NCBI GenBank assembly: GCA_964598255.1 | Contig: CAZRBA010000130.1 | Location: forward strand, 1-64,000 | DNA length: 64,000 bases | Direction: 5' to 3' | Origin: Caldithrix sp964598255 | GTDB taxonomy: Bacteria > Calditrichota > Calditrichia > Calditrichales > Calditrichaceae | Shown here: positions 25,233 through 33,635 of the stretch, piece by piece | Position numbering within the stretch: position 1 is the stretch's first letter | How the letters are laid out: each line of letters opens with the position of its first letter | Translations under genes and position numbers: made by a program | The notes under the pieces: model-generated | The model's database searches: none | What the model was told of the DNA's origin: nothing | What the model saw: the letters and a program-made list of their open reading frames with translations, nothing else

Positions 25233-26347
25233 TAAAAATGGGACCCACAACGGCTTATATTTTACACAAACTTTTAATCCACAATTTGCATCTTATTCAA
25301 AAAGCGATTGCACCGGCCAAAGTAATGGGCGTGGTTAAAGCCGATGGTTACGGCCACGGCAGTATCGAAATCGCCAAAACGCTTATTTCACAAGGCGTCA
25401 ATTACCTTGGAGTAGCTTTTTTTGAGGAAGGTATTGAGTTACGAAAAGCCGGAATTAGCACTCCTATTTTAGTGTTCGGAGCACATTTGCCCGAGTTTTT
25501 CCCCGCCTTCTTGGATTATGGCTTGGATATTACTCTTACCGATAGACAACAATTAGAACCGCTTCGGCAATTGTGCCGGCAAAAAAAAATGATCGCCCGC
25601 GTACAAATTAAAATCGACACGGGCATGGGCCGGGTCGGATTTTTTCCGGAAGAGGATTTCGATTTGATCCGACAAATTATCGCAGAACCCCTATGGAACG
25701 TTGTGGGAATTTACTCCCATCTTTCCAGCGCAGACGAAGAAGACCCCGCTTTTACTCTGGCCCAAATTGCACGCTTTGCCGCTTTTAAAAAACGAATAGA
25801 AGAAAAGATAAATAAAAAACCTTTCTTCCATCTGGCAAACTCCGCAGCCATCATGAGGTTTCCTCAGGCCTATTTCGATTATGTCCGTCCGGGGATCATG
25901 CTTTACGGTAATCCGCCGGGCCCCGACTTTAAGCTGGAATGGCCATTACGAGAAGTAATGACCCTTAAATCCAAAATCACGTTAATTAAAAAATTGCCCA
26001 AAGGGCATCCCGTTAGTTACAATCGTCGTTATCACACGCCCGATAATACCCACATCGGCGTCATTCCCGCCGGTTACGCGGACGGTTACAACCGGCGTTT
26101 TACAAATACGGGACAGGTGCTCATCCGCGGTCGGCGCTATACGGTAAGCGGAACGGTATGCATGGATCAGTTTATGGTCGATTTGGGCCCCAAAACCGAT
26201 GTTAAGGTTGGCGACGAGGTTGTCTTATTTGGCCCGCAGGGTAAGGAACATATTTCTATTGTTGAAATAGCGCGAACACTGGAAACCATCCCTTACGAAG
26301 TTACCTGCTGGGTTTCCAAACGTGTGCCCCGCGTACACTTGCGATAA
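25226..26347 (+). CDS. alr: alanine racemase
   Basis: 373 residues. The PLP lysine is K38 in VVKADGYGHG and the second catalytic base is Y265 in PVSYNRRY; IPAGYADGYNRRF and VSGTVCMDQFMVDLG complete the active site. It supplies D-alanine for peptidoglycan. The ATG at 25226 overlaps the lysA stop, so translation is coupled; another ATG twelve bases later is possible. Confidence 0.95.
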   Translation: MVIKMGPTTAYILHKLLIHNLHLIQKAIAPAKVMGVVKADGYGHGSIEIAKTLISQGVNYLGVAFFEEGIELRKAGISTPILVFGAHLPEFFPAFLDYGLDITLTDRQQLEPLRQLCRQKKMIARVQIKIDTGMGRVGFFPEEDFDLIRQIIAEPLWNVVGIYSHLSSADEEDPAFTLAQIARFAAFKKRIEEKINKKPFFHLANSAAIMRFPQAYFDYVRPGIMLYGNPPGPDFKLEWPLREVMTLKSKITLIKKLPKGHPVSYNRRYHTPDNTHIGVIPAGYADGYNRRFTNTGQVLIRGRRYTVSGTVCMDQFMVDLGPKTDVKVGDEVVLFGPQGKEHISIVEIARTLETIPYEVTCWVSKRVPRVHLR

Positions 26348-26422
26348 ACAAAATTTTCATACCCGAATTTTCGACTTGCGTTTGAACGATTTGGTGTTTA
26401 TTATTTGTTACTAAACAAAAAA

Positions 26423-26479
26423 GGGACTAATATTTCCCGTATTAAAATACAAAACGTCCCTGATATTCGGACGATTTTT
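26423..26479 (+). promoter_or_regulatory. alternative hairpins in the leader of the PorD-like gene
   Basis: CGTCC (26455-26459) can pair with GGACG (26469-26473) and is followed by ATTTTT, a weak terminator. The same GTCCC can instead pair with GGGAC at 26423-26427. The two structures exclude each other, as in attenuators. It might equally be the terminator of alr. Stems are short. Confidence 0.3.
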
Positions 26480-26505
26480 AAAGATCACCAATTAACGGAG
26501 TCGTT

Positions 26506-27345
26506 ATGAAAAAATTACCCTTTTTATTACTGGGCATTTTTCTTTTGGCCGCATTGGGCAATGCTCAAGTTTTAAATGTTAAAGTGACGCTCGATGCTTC
26601 TCATTTAACCTCGGACGAATTAAACGTTCTTTCGGATTTTCCCAGCAAAGTGGAGCAATATTTTAACGGGTATGAGTGGGTAGAAGACAAGTACGATTAC
26701 GATGTAAATTGCAAGATACGCATTATCATCCAAACCGTACAGCAAAAAACACACGAAAAACTTTATCTCGCTCAATTTGTCATCACCAGTGAATCTGGTG
26801 AATATTTTTATGATAAAATTTGGGAATTCCCTTACAATCAAAACGCTTCGTTTTCCCATTTTCATGCTCAATTCGATCCCATCGGCCACTTTTTGGATTT
26901 TTATGCCTATATGATTTTGGCTGGGGAATTGGATACAAACGACTATCTGGCGGGGAGTCCGTTGTATGACAAAGCGATGGATATTGCCAACCAGGGTCAG
27001 CTTTCCAAATACCCGCGCGGTTGGTCGCAACGTATGAACATGGTTTTAATTATTACCGACGTACGCACGCGCCCCTTGCGTGAAGTAAAGCCCGATTTTT
27101 TTCAGGCCCTGTATTTGCTAGATGAGGGCAAACGAATGGAAGCTTACAAATTGGCCAAAAAAGCTTTGGATGACGGTATCATTAAAGTGTATAAGGTAAT
27201 GCCCAATAATTTGTACCTGCAGTATTTTTTCAATTCCCATTACCAAGATTTAGCTGATTTGTTCCGCGGTTTTAAGCCGGATCTTGAAACACTGGCCGAC
27301 ATCGATAGCAAGCATCGGCAGGCATACCGGGATGCCATGGAATAA
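26506..27345 (+). CDS. PorD-like protein (DUF4835)
   Basis: 279 residues. A signal peptide (KKLPFLLLGIFLLAALGNA) leads to VLNVKVTLDASHL, then CKIRIIIQTVQQ and FSHFHAQFDPIGHFLDFYAYMILA, and a helical second half (YLLDEGKRMEAYKLAKKAL). This is the layout of DUF4835 proteins, among them PorD of the type IX secretion system in Bacteroidetes. The gene is monocistronic with an AACGGAG ribosome site and a strong terminator. T9SS cargo genes at 20268 and 37039 support the link. The call rests on pattern recognition and the exact role is an inference. Confidence 0.65.
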   Translation: MKKLPFLLLGIFLLAALGNAQVLNVKVTLDASHLTSDELNVLSDFPSKVEQYFNGYEWVEDKYDYDVNCKIRIIIQTVQQKTHEKLYLAQFVITSESGEYFYDKIWEFPYNQNASFSHFHAQFDPIGHFLDFYAYMILAGELDTNDYLAGSPLYDKAMDIANQGQLSKYPRGWSQRMNMVLIITDVRTRPLREVKPDFFQALYLLDEGKRMEAYKLAKKALDDGIIKVYKVMPNNLYLQYFFNSHYQDLADLFRGFKPDLETLADIDSKHRQAYRDAME

Positions 27346-27372
27346 ACTGTTTGAGAATTAAAGCAATCCATA

Positions 27373-27398
27373 AAAGGCGCTCGTTAAGCGCCTTTTTT
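27373..27398 (+). terminator. rho-independent terminator
   Basis: 9-bp stem (27373-27381 with 27387-27395), 5-base loop and six T, between the PorD-like gene and the converging pgeF. Confidence 0.9.
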
Positions 27399-27433
27399 AT
27401 TTTTAAAATACCCCCAAATAGGGTAATTTTTCT

Positions 27434-28183
27434 TTAGCCCCGCAAACCGATAATCCCCATCATCCGTCCGCTTTGCTTTCCGTCCCGACGATAGGAATAA
27501 TATAAATCGCTACGGCAATGGGTGCATTCGAGATCAACTTCAATGTGTTCACCACGAATTCCCGCGTCCGTCATTTGCCGGTGAATGGCTCCCTGCAAAT
27601 CCAGTAAATAATGTGCAGGCCCGTCCTGCCGATAAAACTCCGCATCAAAGTGAAGGACAACGGTTTCGTCTACCTGATAACAGGATTTTTGTACCCCCGG
27701 GCCGATAACGGCTAATATGTGTGCCGGTTGTACGGCAAAATGCGCAATCATTTGCCGAATGGTTTTTCCGACAATATTTTTAGCCGTGCCACGCCAGCCG
27801 GAATGCACAATAGCAACAACCCGTTGATTCGGATCAAACAAAAAAACCGGAAAACAATCGGCCGTTTGAATGCTTAAAAACAGATCGTTTTGCGCGGTAA
27901 TCAAGGCATCGCAGGCAGCGATAATTCCCGGATGGTTTACGATGCGAATGTTTGCCGAATGGACCTGTCGCGGAAAAACGATCCTTTCCTGCGGGATGTT
28001 CAGTGCCTTAAAAAACAAGCGGCGGTTTTCACGCACCCGCTCCGCATCATCCGGGGTGCTTGCTCCTAAGTTCAAAGAGGTAAAAGGCGCTTGGCTAACC
28101 CCGCCTATGCGGGTGGAAAAACCATGCACCAATTCGGGAAATTTTTCGAACAGAGAATAATATTTAATTTCGGGCTTAGGCAT
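27434..28183 (-). CDS. pgeF: peptidoglycan editing factor PgeF / multicopper-like laccase-domain protein
   Basis: About 249 residues of the YfiH/PgeF family. Zinc ligands are seen in PRQVHSANI, TADCFPVFLFD and VHSGWRGTAKNIV, and the end ECTHCRSDLYYSYRRDG is characteristic. Family members are purine nucleoside-modifying enzymes, and E. coli PgeF removes wrongly incorporated residues from peptidoglycan precursors. The ATG at 28183 starts four bases after the upstream stop; an ATG at 28213 would overlap it and add ten residues. It follows an LpoA-like gene, which suits a cell-wall role. Confidence 0.9.
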   Translation of the reverse strand: MPKPEIKYYSLFEKFPELVHGFSTRIGGVSQAPFTSLNLGASTPDDAERVRENRRLFFKALNIPQERIVFPRQVHSANIRIVNHPGIIAACDALITAQNDLFLSIQTADCFPVFLFDPNQRVVAIVHSGWRGTAKNIVGKTIRQMIAHFAVQPAHILAVIGPGVQKSCYQVDETVVLHFDAEFYRQDGPAHYLLDLQGAIHRQMTDAGIRGEHIEVDLECTHCRSDLYYSYRRDGKQSGRMMGIIGLRG

Positions 28184-28187
28184 TCTT

Positions 28188-30053
28188 TTAATCCAAAGGC
28201 AACAACTGGCCATAAACGTACTTTAAAACCCGCGTGGCATTGTTATAGCGTTTATCTCCGATATTAAAGCGACGCAAAATGCCTTCATAGGCAGGCTGAG
28301 CTTCGATTAATTTCAAAAAATTACTGCGTTCCGGCTTTTGGTTACTATTGCCAATGGCCTGAAGAATAAAATTAAAATTATCATAGCCCAATAATTCGAA
28401 TTTTTCCGGTGTACGATGAAAGGACATGCGAAACTTGTTTACAAACCGGCGGTAATCCCAGTTGTTCTTATCCAAAAAATTATCACTAATAAAAATCAGT
28501 CCGTTAATGTAATTTTTATTGCGTTTTAAACGGTTAAGGTCGTACCAATCGCTATTACCCAATACCTGAGCCTGAATATTGGAATATGCGAACTGAGAGG
28601 CAACCATGTCGATATCTTCCCTGTAAATGGGTAGCAAAATGGCATCAATGCTTTTTACAGGAATATCTGCGGAATCGATTTTAACGCGGTTGGTAGAATG
28701 GAGTAATTTGGCCATCTGCTCTTTTTGGTACTCTTTGTACAAAGCGTCAATTTGGTCGGGCTTTACGGTGCTATCGGCAGCCATAACGGAATCTTGAAAG
28801 GCAAGCTTTAATCCGATACGTTTAATGGCTTTAAAATGCTCGGTCAAGTTGTTGTCGCCCGGGTAATACCAACGTTGTGCCACCACGTCTATAAAGTTAT
28901 CTTTAAGATAATTGACAAACGTATTGGTAAAATCAAGAAAATAGTCGTCAATCGGAGATAATGTAGCCACACGGTGTACGTTCAGAGAATCGGTAACAAA
29001 GCGCGCCAATTTACTGGCCATAATATCTACCGGAACGGATAATTGTACGGTGTTTTCGGATAACCGACGCAGTATTTTACCCGATGCGGTTGGTGTTATC
29101 AACGGTATTTTTTCATAATCGGCCACAACGGCGCAAGCGGCTGTAACGTCATTTTCCAAGGGGCCGAAAACTCCGACGATCGAAGGGTCGCGCGCTATTT
29201 CCTTCATCTTTTGCAAAGCAACGGCCAAACGCCCTTGGTAATCGAACGGAATCAGTTGAATATTCATTTGGTTGATGTGATTAAATTCGGACAAGGCCAT
29301 GCGGGCTCCGTCCAAAATGGCTTTGCCGATTTGTTTGTTACTACCACTTAAGGGTAAAAGCGCGGCAATCCGTACGATATTATGTTCTTTGTTTTTTAAA
29401 AAATCATATAAATTGTTTGCTTTTTCATCCAGTTGCGGAAAACGCCCGGGAATGGCTTTATAGGCCTCTAACGTTTTAATGGCGGCCGCCGTATTCCGCG
29501 CTTCATAAAAACGTTCGGCTTCAATATATTTAATAAATTTTTTCTGAAAGGGCGTGTTGGCCTGCTGTTCGATATGAGCCAAGTCCTGAGAATCCATTGC
29601 GTAACGGAGGGCATCTCGAGCCAAAGCAAGTGCTTTTTTACGCAACCGCGCATCCTGGGCTTTTTCGGCCAGCGATAGCCATAGTTTGCTGGCCGTTTGG
29701 ATGCGATTTAAACGATAATAGTTGTTGGCCATAAGATATTGGATGTCATCCACATACGAACTTGCAGGAAACTTTTTCAGAAACCGGTTGCAAATTTCCA
29801 GAGATTTCTGGTAGCGTTCCATTTTATAAAGCGTTTTGGCCAACATCAGATAATTCGCCGTAAGCAAATGGCTTTTGCTGCCTAACCGAGAGACAATCAG
29901 AGAAAAGTTTTTGTACGCTTTTTCGTATTCGCCTGTTTTATAATCCTGAATACCTTGTTGAAAAATTTTCCATTCTTTTTGCAGAGCGGTTTGCCCCAAC
30001 AGGGTAGAAATAATCAGAAAGAACAATAAGATGGTTTTTACGTTCGGTTTCAT
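28188..30053 (-). CDS. TPR plus periplasmic-binding-fold protein (LpoA-like)
   Basis: 621 residues. A signal peptide (ILLFFLIISTLLGQ) without lipobox cysteine is followed by TPR-like helices (about 25-125: YKTGEYEKAYKNFSLIV, YQKSLEICNRFLKKFPAS) and a type I periplasmic-binding domain from about 228 (IVRIAALLPLSGSNKQIGKAILDGARMA cut across two strands, VVGVFGPLEN-like segment, IPLITPTASG). This TPR-binding-fold order is that of LpoA, the activator of penicillin-binding protein 1A, and of related branched-chain-amino-acid-receptor-like proteins. No ABC permease is adjacent. With pgeF it suggests a cell-wall unit. Unlike LpoA it seems not lipid-anchored. Confidence 0.75.
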   Translation of the reverse strand: MKPNVKTILLFFLIISTLLGQTALQKEWKIFQQGIQDYKTGEYEKAYKNFSLIVSRLGSKSHLLTANYLMLAKTLYKMERYQKSLEICNRFLKKFPASSYVDDIQYLMANNYYRLNRIQTASKLWLSLAEKAQDARLRKKALALARDALRYAMDSQDLAHIEQQANTPFQKKFIKYIEAERFYEARNTAAAIKTLEAYKAIPGRFPQLDEKANNLYDFLKNKEHNIVRIAALLPLSGSNKQIGKAILDGARMALSEFNHINQMNIQLIPFDYQGRLAVALQKMKEIARDPSIVGVFGPLENDVTAACAVVADYEKIPLITPTASGKILRRLSENTVQLSVPVDIMASKLARFVTDSLNVHRVATLSPIDDYFLDFTNTFVNYLKDNFIDVVAQRWYYPGDNNLTEHFKAIKRIGLKLAFQDSVMAADSTVKPDQIDALYKEYQKEQMAKLLHSTNRVKIDSADIPVKSIDAILLPIYREDIDMVASQFAYSNIQAQVLGNSDWYDLNRLKRNKNYINGLIFISDNFLDKNNWDYRRFVNKFRMSFHRTPEKFELLGYDNFNFILQAIGNSNQKPERSNFLKLIEAQPAYEGILRRFNIGDKRYNNATRVLKYVYGQLLPLD

Positions 30054-30396
30054 TAAAAATCCCCAAAGTTAGTTTAATTCGGACAAAATGAAAACTAAGA
30101 AATTTTAACCCATTAAAGCAAAACGAAATTTATTAACGGCGTTCGCTGGCTAGGCGTTTTATTTTGGCCGACAAACACGTGTTTGGACCCAAGCCAACCA
30201 CGGATTCGTTTTTTTATTTTGTTTTTTAGAATTTATATGCCGCTTACTTTTTAATCGTTTACAAAAAAACGAGCCATTTTGAGTTAAAAAAATCACAAAT
30301 TTCCATGACAATTCGTTAAAAAACTTACATTTTTGCAAATTCCTCCGAATAATACATTGGCAAGCTGTCGTTAGGTCAGTCAAGGAAAACCAGGGA
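30054..30396. other. intergenic region before the HD-GYP gene
   Basis: 343 AT-rich bases between divergent genes. It contains a perfect 14-base palindrome at 30172-30185, a dispersed word at 30274-30288 and the AATAATACATTGGC word at 30348-30361. An open frame on the minus strand (30159-30413) has no ribosome site or family character. Confidence 0.5.
30172..30185. promoter_or_regulatory. perfect palindrome, possible operator
   Basis: CAAACACGTGTTTG is a perfect 14-base palindrome between the divergent promoters of the LpoA-like and HD-GYP genes. A dimeric regulator could bind it. Confidence 0.3.
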
Positions 30397-31626
30397 ATGA
30401 TAAAAAAGGTCAAAGTACATTTACTACGCCCGGGCGTCTATATTACCGATTTCAATTGCAGTTGGTTAGCACATCCTTTTTTAACAAGTAAAAAAAGAAT
30501 AAAATCGTACAGTGATATTGAAAAAATAAAACAGGCCGGTATCAGCGAAGTTTTTATCGACACTACCAAAGGCATCGATATCTTCGAGACATTAACCCGG
30601 GAACAATTTTTGGAAGAATTCAAAACCGATTTGAAAGATGTTGTTCCCGCCGAAGAGCTGGACTACCAAACGCAGGTGCCATTGGAAAAAGAATTAAGGC
30701 GGGCCCGGCAAATTCAACACGAAGCACACTCCCTGCTCAAACAAGCTTACCACGATATTCGTTACGGAAACGTATTAAAAATAAAAGAATTTGCCGATTC
30801 GGTAAAAGAAATAATCGATTCCGTTACCCGTAATCGAGATGCCTTGTTGCTTCTTTCCAACATTAAGAATAAAGATGAATACACTTACGAACATTCCGTA
30901 AATGTTTCCATTCTTGCCGCCGGAATTAGCAAAGCACTGCAAATGGAAAAGGACGAGATTTTTGAATATACTCTCGGGGCCATTTTACATGATATTGGCA
31001 AAAGCAAAATACCGGATGAAATATTGAAAAAAGACGGCACTTTAACCCAAAAGGAATATGCCATTTTAAAAAAGCATGTGGAATTCGGAATAGATATTTT
31101 AAGCGAACACAAGGAAGCTACCACAGCTACCCTTTCGGTTATTGCCGAGCATCATGAACGCTTAAACGGAACGGGCTATCCCAAAAAACTTAGCGGATCG
31201 CAAATAAGCCTTGGCGGTAAATTGGGAGCGATTCTCGATGTTTACGATGCCTTAACTTCGGAACGGATTTACCACACACCGGTAAACCCGGTTCAGGCCT
31301 TAAAAGAAATTTACACGCAACGCAATATTTTATTCGAAGAAGAATTAATTCAACAATTCATTAAATTTTTAGGCATTTATCCCCCAGGCAGTTTGGTCAA
31401 ATTAAAAAGCGGCTTTTTGGCAATTGTTATCGAAGCAGGGCGAGAAAATATCTTAAAACCGGTTGTCCGTCTTATTTATGATCTAAAGAAAAATGTTCCC
31501 ATTTTACCCAGAAATCTTGACCTGTCCAAAGGCGTTGGCGATTTGCATTTTATTGAAGGTATGGTCAACCCCGAATTTTACAGTATCAACGTAAACGACT
31601 ATTTGTTAGATATGTACTCCGATTAA
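30397..31626 (+). CDS. HD-GYP cyclic-di-GMP phosphodiesterase (DUF3391)
   Basis: 409 residues. An N-terminal DUF3391 part (VHLLRPGVYITDFNCSWLAHPF) precedes an HD-GYP domain with H198-D199 (LHDIGKSKIP), the second histidine in LKKHVEFG, and H252-H253-E254 in AEHHERLNGTGYP. The usual D of HHExxDGxGYP is N257 here; the metal ligands are intact. These enzymes hydrolyse c-di-GMP to GMP. No receiver or membrane domain is present. AGGGA stands close before the ATG. A PilZ protein and a second HD-GYP are in the window; no GGDEF cyclase is. Confidence 0.92.
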   Translation: MIKKVKVHLLRPGVYITDFNCSWLAHPFLTSKKRIKSYSDIEKIKQAGISEVFIDTTKGIDIFETLTREQFLEEFKTDLKDVVPAEELDYQTQVPLEKELRRARQIQHEAHSLLKQAYHDIRYGNVLKIKEFADSVKEIIDSVTRNRDALLLLSNIKNKDEYTYEHSVNVSILAAGISKALQMEKDEIFEYTLGAILHDIGKSKIPDEILKKDGTLTQKEYAILKKHVEFGIDILSEHKEATTATLSVIAEHHERLNGTGYPKKLSGSQISLGGKLGAILDVYDALTSERIYHTPVNPVQALKEIYTQRNILFEEELIQQFIKFLGIYPPGSLVKLKSGFLAIVIEAGRENILKPVVRLIYDLKKNVPILPRNLDLSKGVGDLHFIEGMVNPEFYSINVNDYLLDMYSD

Positions 31627-31669
31627 AAAACCGTTTGTTACCCTGACCTACCTACCATTCCAGAACCCT

Positions 31670-32680
31670 TTACTGCTTATCCGACCAGTTTTCCGGTAAT
31701 TCGCATTCCGGAAAAACAGCACGCGCTTCTTTTAAAAAAACCGGTAAATCCCGATGCCGATACCTTCGGGAAAAATGAATTAGCGTTAATTTTTTTGCTT
31801 TGGCTTTGGCGGCTATTCGTGCAGCCTGAACGGCAGTCAGATGAAAATTTTGGTGGGCCAGTTCCTCATCGCAATGCAGATATTGGCTTTCACACACTAA
31901 ATCGCTGCACCCGGCAAGCCAGTCTCCCCACTCTATTAGCCTGTCTTCTTCGAAAATAAAATCCGTCAAGTAAGCCAGCCCGGCCCCGGAGCTCTTTTTT
32001 AACAAACGTTTGCGCAAAAAGCCGATCGTTTGGCTTTTACCTTGTAGTTGAATAGTTGTTTCGTCAGGAATTGTGGGATCTTTTAGTTTAAGCAAATAGG
32101 GGCCTTGCGGAAAATGGTATTGTTTGAGTGCCGTTTTGCTAATATTAAGTTTTTCTTTTTCCTTTACCATAAACCCCAGCACGGTTATTCCATGCTTTAA
32201 AAAACGAATCGAAACAACGAAATCTTGCGTTTCGAGAATCGATTTATCAAAAGGAAGAACCGCCACAGGATGTTTTTGGGCAAATGCTTCCGAAGCCAAT
32301 AACTTGACGGTTACAATTTTTCGCGGTTTGATTTCGTGAACAAACCATTCCGAAGGCAGCCGATCGATTAGATTCCAGGTAAAACCGTTTAACCGGTGGA
32401 AGATAATTTCAATAGCAGATTCCGGGCCCCAGATATGGACCGGCTTGTCAATGCGGTTGTAATTCAGACGAATAAAACGGTCTAGCCCGGCAATGTGGTC
32501 CAGATGAAAGTGGGAGAAAAAAAGATGATCGATTTTTTGCAACGTGGCAACCGATAATAAGCTACAAGTATTCTCGCCACAATCGAACATTAATCGGGAT
32601 TGCCTTTGCCCCGAATCTACGGTAACAAACAGAGCATTATCTGCAAAGGGCTTACCGAGTACCGTTTTCCGAATGCTCAT
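31670..32680 (-). CDS. RNase Z-like metallo-beta-lactamase-fold hydrolase
   Basis: 336 residues. The zinc motif is FFSHFHLDHIAGL (HxHxDH), with further likely ligands in YLTDFIFEED and LTLIHFSRRYRHRD; the last resembles the HFS-RY end of RNase Z and its relatives. It begins VLGKPFADNALFV rather than with the standard tRNase Z LGTG start, and lacks an obvious exosite arm, so tRNA 3' processing is possible but not certain. It converges on the HD-GYP gene with a 43-base gap and no clear terminator. Confidence 0.75.
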   Translation of the reverse strand: MSIRKTVLGKPFADNALFVTVDSGQRQSRLMFDCGENTCSLLSVATLQKIDHLFFSHFHLDHIAGLDRFIRLNYNRIDKPVHIWGPESAIEIIFHRLNGFTWNLIDRLPSEWFVHEIKPRKIVTVKLLASEAFAQKHPVAVLPFDKSILETQDFVVSIRFLKHGITVLGFMVKEKEKLNISKTALKQYHFPQGPYLLKLKDPTIPDETTIQLQGKSQTIGFLRKRLLKKSSGAGLAYLTDFIFEEDRLIEWGDWLAGCSDLVCESQYLHCDEELAHQNFHLTAVQAARIAAKAKAKKLTLIHFSRRYRHRDLPVFLKEARAVFPECELPENWSDKQ

Positions 32681-32701
32681 TTTTCATCCCTGAAAAAAAC
32701 C

Positions 32702-32726
32702 AAAAAGCCCGCCCAAAGGCGAGCTT
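32702..32726 (-). terminator. rho-independent terminator of the DJ-1/PfpI gene
   Basis: On the minus strand a 9-bp stem with one G-U pair (32705-32713 with 32718-32726), a 4-base loop and a T-rich end follow the gene by seven bases. Confidence 0.75.
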
Positions 32727-32733
32727 AACCATA

Positions 32734-33321
32734 TTATGCTTCAACTTTGGAACCTAAAACCTGCAGGAACTGACGCATCCATTCCGGATGTGCAGGCCAG
32801 GCCGGAGCCGAAACCAAATTCCCATCAGTATGGGCATTGGAAAAGGTTTCGTTATTCGCCACCCAGGTACCACCGGCCAGTTGCACTTCGGTTTTTACCG
32901 CAGGATACGAAGAACAATGTTTACCTTTTAACACACCGGCGGCAGCCAAAAGTTGCGGGCCGTGGCAAATGGCGGCAATCGGTTTGTTCTTTTCGCCGAA
33001 ATGGCGAACAATTTCCACTACCCGTTCATCAAGGCGCAGATATTCGGGAGCTCGGCCTCCGGGAATTACCAAAGCGTCGTAATCTTCGGGATTCACTTTA
33101 TCAAAGTCAAAATTGACCATAAAATTGTGGCCCGGTTTTTCGCTGTAGGTTTGGTCACCCTCAAAATCATGAATGGCCGTTTTTACCGTTTGGCCTGCTT
33201 TCTTCCCTGGGCAAACAGCATGCACCTCGTGCCCAACCATGGTTAAAATTTGGAATGGAACCATGGTTTCATAGTCTTCACCAAAATCTCCCACTAACAT
33301 CAAAATTTTTTTCTTGGCCAT
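32734..33321 (-). CDS. DJ-1/PfpI family protein
   Basis: 195 residues. The nucleophile elbow AICHGPQ has C119 and H120, with E15 (GEDYE) and the GGR loop (VIPGGRAPEYL) also in place. The middle insertion (DFEGDQTYSEKPGHNF) is of the PfpI/YhbO type. Members act as glyoxalases, deglycases or stress chaperones, and some as proteases; which applies is not visible. A GGAGG ribosome site precedes the ATG. Confidence 0.9.
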   Translation of the reverse strand: MAKKKILMLVGDFGEDYETMVPFQILTMVGHEVHAVCPGKKAGQTVKTAIHDFEGDQTYSEKPGHNFMVNFDFDKVNPEDYDALVIPGGRAPEYLRLDERVVEIVRHFGEKNKPIAAICHGPQLLAAAGVLKGKHCSSYPAVKTEVQLAGGTWVANNETFSNAHTDGNLVSAPAWPAHPEWMRQFLQVLGSKVEA

Positions 33322-33635
33322 AATACGCCTCCTTCCGATTTGGTTGGTAATAAATCATAATGTACAACAAAGATTCGTCAATTTAGTTCCTGTTCCTTCA
33401 GAAAAGCCAAACGAATAAAATAGCGGAAAACATCCTAATTTGCTTTGAATAATTTACGAAAATCTTGCCCAGAATTCTATTTGTTTTTTATTTGCCAACT
33501 TTACATCCGAATTTTTCTCCCGTGCATCAAAACAAAATAAAAAAGAAAACCATTTTTAGGGAACAAACCGACGCCATTTTAGATTTGATAATCATAACAA
33601 TCGGGCATATATTTGCCAGTTGAAGGAGGAACGAT
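33322..33635. other. intergenic region before the acidic protein
   Basis: 314 AT-rich bases between divergent genes. Apart from the promoter-like pair at 33584-33615 and a strong AAGGAGG at 33623, nothing was recognised. Confidence 0.5.
33584..33615 (+). promoter_or_regulatory. Bacteroidetes-type promoter
   Basis: TTTG (33584-33587) and TATATTTG (33608-33615), 20 bases apart, stand just before the ribosome site of the gene at 33636. The leader would be only about 14 bases long. Confidence 0.5.

Noticed and set aside
30159..30413. Minus-strand frame of 84 codons before the HD-GYP gene
   Set aside because: Overlaps the HD-GYP start, lacks a ribosome site and is low in complexity.
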